A stretch of 64,000 bases of DNA from Stenotrophomonas maltophilia (lineage in GTDB: Bacteria > Pseudomonadota > Gammaproteobacteria > Xanthomonadales > Xanthomonadaceae), in assembly GCA_002364755.1 (NCBI GenBank), contig DEZI01000019.1, forward strand, positions 1 through 64,000. The letters run 5' to 3'. Every line of letters begins with the position of its first letter. The first letter of the stretch is position 1. Below, in pieces: positions 62,173-64,000 of the stretch. Both the position numbers and the translations under genes were made by a program. The notes under the pieces were generated by a model that saw only the letters and a program-made list of their open reading frames with translations, did not search any database and had not been told where the DNA came from.

Positions 62173-62631
62173 ATGAAACTGGCCTGGATTCTCTGGCTGT
62201 CGCAGTTGTTGCCGCAGCCGGCCGCTGATTCATTGTGTTTGAGCACCACCGTTTACCTGGAAGCCCGCGACCAGACCCTGCGCGGCCAGCAGGCCGTCGC
62301 CGAAGTCGCACTGCGCCGCCTCGACAGCGGCCTGTGGGGTGATTCGATGTGCCAGGTGGTCACCGCGCGCAAGCAGTTCGCCCCGACCATCGTCTCCCCC
62401 GGCACCCAGCTGGGCAACGACGCGGCCTGGAGCGAGGCGATGAACGTGGCCTTCGACGCCGAGCGCAACTGGGCGCTGCCGGCCGGCGAACGCCGCGAAA
62501 TCGTGCCCGGCGCCAGCCACTTCGCCGCGCTGTCCATCGCCAGCCCGAACTGGCGCAATGCCTACCAGGTGGCGACCATCGGCGACCACACCTTCTATAA
62601 GGTGCAGAACCTCAAGCCTCGCCAGTCGTAA
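62173..62631 (+). CDS. SleB-like cell wall hydrolase
   Basis: Protein of 152 residues with the Hydrolase_2 (SleB) pattern: CLSTTVYLEARDQTLRGQQA with the conserved glutamate in the YLEAR block, VAEVALRRLDSGLWGDSMCQVV, the aromatic QFAPT, and a C-terminal half with ASHFAALSIASPNW. Such enzymes are lytic glycosylase-like peptidoglycan hydrolases. About 18 N-terminal residues are hydrophobic and could be a signal peptide. The ATG follows AAGGAG. Confidence 0.84.
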   Translation: MKLAWILWLSQLLPQPAADSLCLSTTVYLEARDQTLRGQQAVAEVALRRLDSGLWGDSMCQVVTARKQFAPTIVSPGTQLGNDAAWSEAMNVAFDAERNWALPAGERREIVPGASHFAALSIASPNWRNAYQVATIGDHTFYKVQNLKPRQS

Positions 62632-62712
62632 CGATCTGTTGCCGGCGGCAGCGTTGCCGCGCGCCGGCAGGCTCTGGGATAGTGGTCGTTTCCCGCCCCG
62701 CCTGGAGTTCCC

Positions 62713-63324
62713 ATGAAGCTGTACAGCAAGCCCGGTGCCTGTTCCACCGCCGACCACATCGCCCTGCAGTGGACCGGCCAGCCCTACGACGTGGAACTGC
62801 TGGACAAGGACACCCTGAAGGGTCCCGCATTCCTCAAGATCAACCCGGCCGGTGCGGTGCCCGCCCTGGTCGATGGCGATTTCATCCTGCTCCAGAACGC
62901 GGCCATCATGGGCTACATCGCCGACAGCTTCCCGCAGGCTGGCCTGGCCGGTGATGGCAGTGCGCAGCAGCGCGCCGAAGCCACCCGCTGGCTGTCCTTC
63001 GTCAATTCGGACGTGCACCCGGCGTTCTCGCCGTTGTTCGCGCCGGCCAAGTTCATCGCCGATGAAGGCCAGTTCGACGCCATCCGCGCCGCCGCGCGCA
63101 AGCGCCTGCGTGGCCTGTTCGAAACCGCCGACAAGCAGCTGGCCGACAAGCCGTGGCTGGCCGGTTTCCGCAGCTTCGCCGATCCCTACTTCTACATTAC
63201 CCTGCGCTGGGCCGCGGCCGCCAAGGTCGACCTGGTCGGCCTGGACAACGTGGCTGCCTTCAAGACCCGCATGGAAGCCGATACCGGCGTGCAGGCCGTG
63301 CTGAAGGCTGAAGGCCTGGCCTGA
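62713..63324 (+). CDS. Glutathione S-transferase, beta-like
   Basis: Protein of 203 residues. The thioredoxin-like N-terminal domain starts MKLYSKPGACSTADHIAL with Cys10 as in bacterial beta-class enzymes, followed by the conserved NPAGAVPALVDGD cis-proline region. The C-terminal helical domain includes WLAGFRSFADPYFYITLRWA. It conjugates or reduces electrophiles with glutathione. It stands 81 bases after the SleB-like gene on the same strand. Confidence 0.92.
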   Translation: MKLYSKPGACSTADHIALQWTGQPYDVELLDKDTLKGPAFLKINPAGAVPALVDGDFILLQNAAIMGYIADSFPQAGLAGDGSAQQRAEATRWLSFVNSDVHPAFSPLFAPAKFIADEGQFDAIRAAARKRLRGLFETADKQLADKPWLAGFRSFADPYFYITLRWAAAAKVDLVGLDNVAAFKTRMEADTGVQAVLKAEGLA

Positions 63325-63333
63325 CGTTTGAGC

Positions 63334-63372
63334 GGGGTCGGATCCTTCTGCGCAGCAGACGGCTCTGACCCC
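63334..63372. repeat. Second copy of the GGGGTCAGAGCC...GGATCCGACCCC palindrome
   Basis: Same bounding motifs as 29130-29168, in reverse orientation and with a different centre (TCTGCGCAGCAGA). It lies between the convergent GST and SUFU-domain genes. Confidence 0.7.
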
Positions 63373-63383
63373 ACCCCGCGTGC

Positions 63384-64000
63384 TCAGCCGATCTCGCGGA
63401 TGACCTCGCCCTTGCCGTCGCGCAGCTGGGTCGGCACCACTTCAATGCGCAGCGAATGCGCCACCGGGTACAGCCCGCGTTCGGCCGGCACCGCCGCCAT
63501 CGCCTGCAGCCCGGCCTCGTCCAGGGCCCAGCGCGCGCTGTCGCTTCCAACATCCTTTGCAGGCTCGCCAGCGACAGGCACGAACGTCCACTGCCGCTCA
63601 CGGCTGACCAGCTCCAGCGGCCTGCCATGGCGCAGGCGCAGGCCCAGCAGCTCGCACACGCTCGACACCTGGCCGGCGCCCAGCACCAGCGTCGTCACAC
63701 CCGCTTCCTGCCGCCACTGCAGCGTCTCGATGAACAGCATGCCGGTGCTGGAACCTTCGCGTTCACTGCCCTCGCGCACCTGTGCCGCCAGCGCCGGGTC
63801 ATCCAGCATGTTGCCGCGGTGCAGGTCGGTGATCCACAGCGGCATCGCCGGCTGCAGGGCCAGCAGCACATCGCGGGTCGACCAGCGCTTGACCGCTTCC
63901 ATCTCTTCGTCGGTCAGGCCGACCAGCTGCAGGAACTGCAGGTGGCCGTTGGCGGTATCGCGCGCCGGCAGCTGCGGGTCGGCGATGAAGGCCAGATGGC
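63384..64000 (-). CDS. SUFU-domain-like protein, 5' end outside the window
   Basis: The frame is open from the stop codon at 63384 to the window edge, giving about 205 C-terminal residues. The block LAFIADPQLPARDTANGHLQ, FLQLVGLTDEEMEAVKRWS resembles bacterial suppressor-of-fused (SUFU) domain proteins, which are often associated with toxin-immunity functions but are mostly uncharacterised. An internal ATG at 63902 is not taken as the start because the similarity continues upstream. Family assignment rests on this one block. Confidence 0.62.
   Translation of the reverse strand, partial: HLAFIADPQLPARDTANGHLQFLQLVGLTDEEMEAVKRWSTRDVLLALQPAMPLWITDLHRGNMLDDPALAAQVREGSEREGSSTGMLFIETLQWRQEAGVTTLVLGAGQVSSVCELLGLRLRHGRPLELVSRERQWTFVPVAGEPAKDVGSDSARWALDEAGLQAMAAVPAERGLYPVAHSLRIEVVPTQLRDGKGEVIREIG

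Overview
The window is chromosomal DNA from a high-GC gammaproteobacterium of the Xanthomonadaceae, most likely a Stenotrophomonas of the S. maltophilia group. This rests on the gene order (tig-clpP-clpX-lon-hupB-tRNA-ppiD; folC-dedD-cvpA-purF; phoB-phoR-ppk-ppx), on xanthomonad-type proteins (S46 dipeptidyl peptidase, large TonB-dependent receptors, TorF-type porin, OmpA), and on many short palindromes with a GTAG head, which resemble the GTAG-type REPs described for S. maltophilia. No insertion sequence, integrase, phage or CRISPR array was seen.

Layout. 1-6440: ppiD, preceded by a nested inverted-repeat element, then a divergent, tightly overlapping four-gene cluster (epimerase/reductase, GT21-like and GT1-like glycosyltransferases, small alpha/beta-hydrolase-like protein). 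6527-7516: five apparently identical tRNA-Asp genes, tRNA-Val and hupB on one strand. 7736-14018: the protein-quality block lon, clpX, clpP, tig and tRNA-Leu. 14268-16496: a small lipoprotein, two tRNA-Lys, tRNA-His, a membrane-anchored protein, tRNA-Arg and tRNA-Pro. 16676-22955: Bax-inhibitor-like protein, flavin reductase, TauE/LysR/isochorismatase group, isocitrate dehydrogenase, AhpD-like protein and glutaredoxin. 23044-30970: BepA-like M48 protease, then phosphate sensing and polyphosphate metabolism (phoB, phoR, ppk, ppx). 31340-37520: two tandem paralogous TonB-dependent receptors. 37645-43151: GT4 glycosyltransferase, PAP2 phosphatase, lpxH, a secreted metalloprotease and a DUF2235 hydrolase. 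43302-49527: likely operon of histidine phosphatase, folC, dedD, cvpA, purF and DUF455. 49801-64000: S46 peptidase, threonine catabolism (tdh, kbl) around a TorF-like porin, a pseudouridine synthase between two small related exported proteins, ompA, a YitT/YczE-like membrane protein, fadH, a SleB-like hydrolase, a glutathione S-transferase and a SUFU-domain gene cut by the window end.

Most genes are housekeeping. The less ordinary items are the glycosyltransferase cluster between the tRNA-Asp array and ppiD, the orphan DUF2235 protein, the AG-dinucleotide tracts in front of both receptors, the paired DEFDAWMKA-motif proteins, and the way GTAG palindromes crowd stop codons. In one gene such a palindrome supplies the stop codon and in another it encodes the C-terminal tail. 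All start codons, promoters and terminators are read by eye; none has experimental support here.
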